Below are positions 7,055 through 7,142 of a DNA stretch of 7,142 bases, in pieces. The translations under genes were made by a program, and so were the position numbers. Position 1 is the first letter of the stretch. The number at the start of each line of letters is the position of its first letter. The notes under the pieces are model-generated. The model was not told the origin of the DNA and did not search any database. It was given only the letters and a program-made list of their open reading frames with translations. Source of the stretch: Vulcanimicrobiota bacterium (GTDB lineage Bacteria > Vulcanimicrobiota > Vulcanimicrobiia > Vulcanimicrobiales > Vulcanimicrobiaceae); contig JASHXG010000117.1 of the NCBI GenBank assembly GCA_030043675.1, forward strand, positions 1 through 7,142, in the 5' to 3' direction.

Positions 7055-7142
7055 CTAGGCTCCTTTCGCTTCAAGCTCGCCTCGGATGCCGCGCGCGGCG
7101 AGCGCATAGCGTGCTTGGGCAAGCGCGCGAGCGACGATGCCG
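7055..7142 (-). CDS. C-terminal end of an unidentified gene (partial, upstream of the flagellar run)
   Basis: An open frame enters from the right edge and ends at a TAG whose last base is two bases before the GTG of the next gene. About 28 residues are visible, ending in GIRGELEAKGA. The piece is Ala/Arg/Glu-rich and looks helical. The Shine-Dalgarno of the following gene lies inside its last codons, the usual arrangement within an operon, and this favours this frame over the two alternatives. The helical GIRxELxxKG pattern vaguely recalls RecX-type repeats, but that is not enough to name it. By context it could be another flagellar gene. The frame is plausible but the function is unknown. 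Confidence 0.42.
   Translation of the reverse strand, partial: GIVARALAQARYALAARGIRGELEAKGA
7060..7065 (-). promoter_or_regulatory. Ribosome binding site of the FlgF/FlgG-family gene
   Basis: On the minus strand this reads AAGGAG and lies 7 bases before the GTG at 7052. It is the strongest Shine-Dalgarno in the window. It decides the GTG start over the in-frame ATG six codons later (7034), which has no such site. Confidence 0.75.

Larger units (their letters stand above)
1..7142 (-). other. Flagellar export/basal-body operon (one transcription unit, both ends outside the window)
   Basis: Ten reading frames run in the same direction. Overlaps of four bases occur at 6330-6333, 5292-5295, 3429-3432 and 2719-2722. 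There is a 38-base overlap at 5545-5582 and a one-base overlap at 1709. The gaps are only 2, 9 and 34 bases. No inverted repeat followed by a T-run and no promoter-sized gap interrupts it. A single polycistronic message with translational coupling is the simplest reading. This is inferred from layout, not shown by transcript data. Confidence 0.85.

Noticed and set aside
6465..7058. 197-codon open frame on the plus strand
   Set aside because: It is antisense to the rod-type gene, which has clear FlgF/FlgG motifs. There is no ribosome site or domain support.
1..7142. Injectisome (virulence type III secretion) instead of flagellum
   Set aside because: The gate proteins are shared by both systems. 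However, separate FliM and FliN genes, a FlgF/FlgG-type rod protein and the absence of injectisome-specific genes point to a flagellar cluster, although a reduced flagellar system cannot be excluded.

Overview
The window is a single tightly packed run of genes, all read on the minus strand from right to left. It encodes much of a flagellar basal body: the type III export gate, part of the motor switch and a rod/hook-type structural protein. The DNA is GC-rich. Seven of the nine genes with a visible start use GTG, and successive genes abut or overlap by a few bases. This indicates a flagellated (or flagellar-gene-bearing) bacterium with high GC content. The sequence alone does not fix the phylum. 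The short, divergent FliM and rod-type proteins, and metF inside the export cluster, do not match the textbook proteobacterial or Bacillus clusters. A little-studied GC-rich lineage (for example Eremiobacterota/WPS-2) is a guess only.

Layout in transcription order (right to left): the 3' end of an unidentified gene (7055-7142); a FlgF/FlgG-family rod or hook-basal-body protein (6330-7052); a short divergent FliM (5545-6333); FliN (5292-5582); FliP (4633-5295); MetF, a methylenetetrahydrofolate reductase (3733-4623); FliQ (3429-3698); FliR (2719-3432); FlhB (1709-2722); and FlhA, which runs off the left edge (1-1709, 569 codons present). No non-coding stretch exceeds about 35 bases, and no promoter, terminator, RNA gene, repeat array or mobile element is evident inside the window. 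The operon promoter must lie to the right of the window or further upstream.

Together FliP, FliQ and FliR form the membrane export channel, FlhB sets substrate specificity, and FlhA is the proton-driven export engine and docking platform. FliM and FliN belong to the C-ring that controls rotation and export. The FlgF/FlgG-type protein is one of the exported axial components. MetF is a metabolic enzyme of methionine/one-carbon metabolism and is the outsider. It sits exactly between fliP and fliQ, which are normally adjacent.

The main points of interest are the metF insertion, the absence of fliO between fliN and fliP, the FliM lacking the CheY-binding N-terminus and the GGxG motif, the eroded N-terminal motif of the rod-type protein, and the chain of stop/start overlaps with GTG starts.
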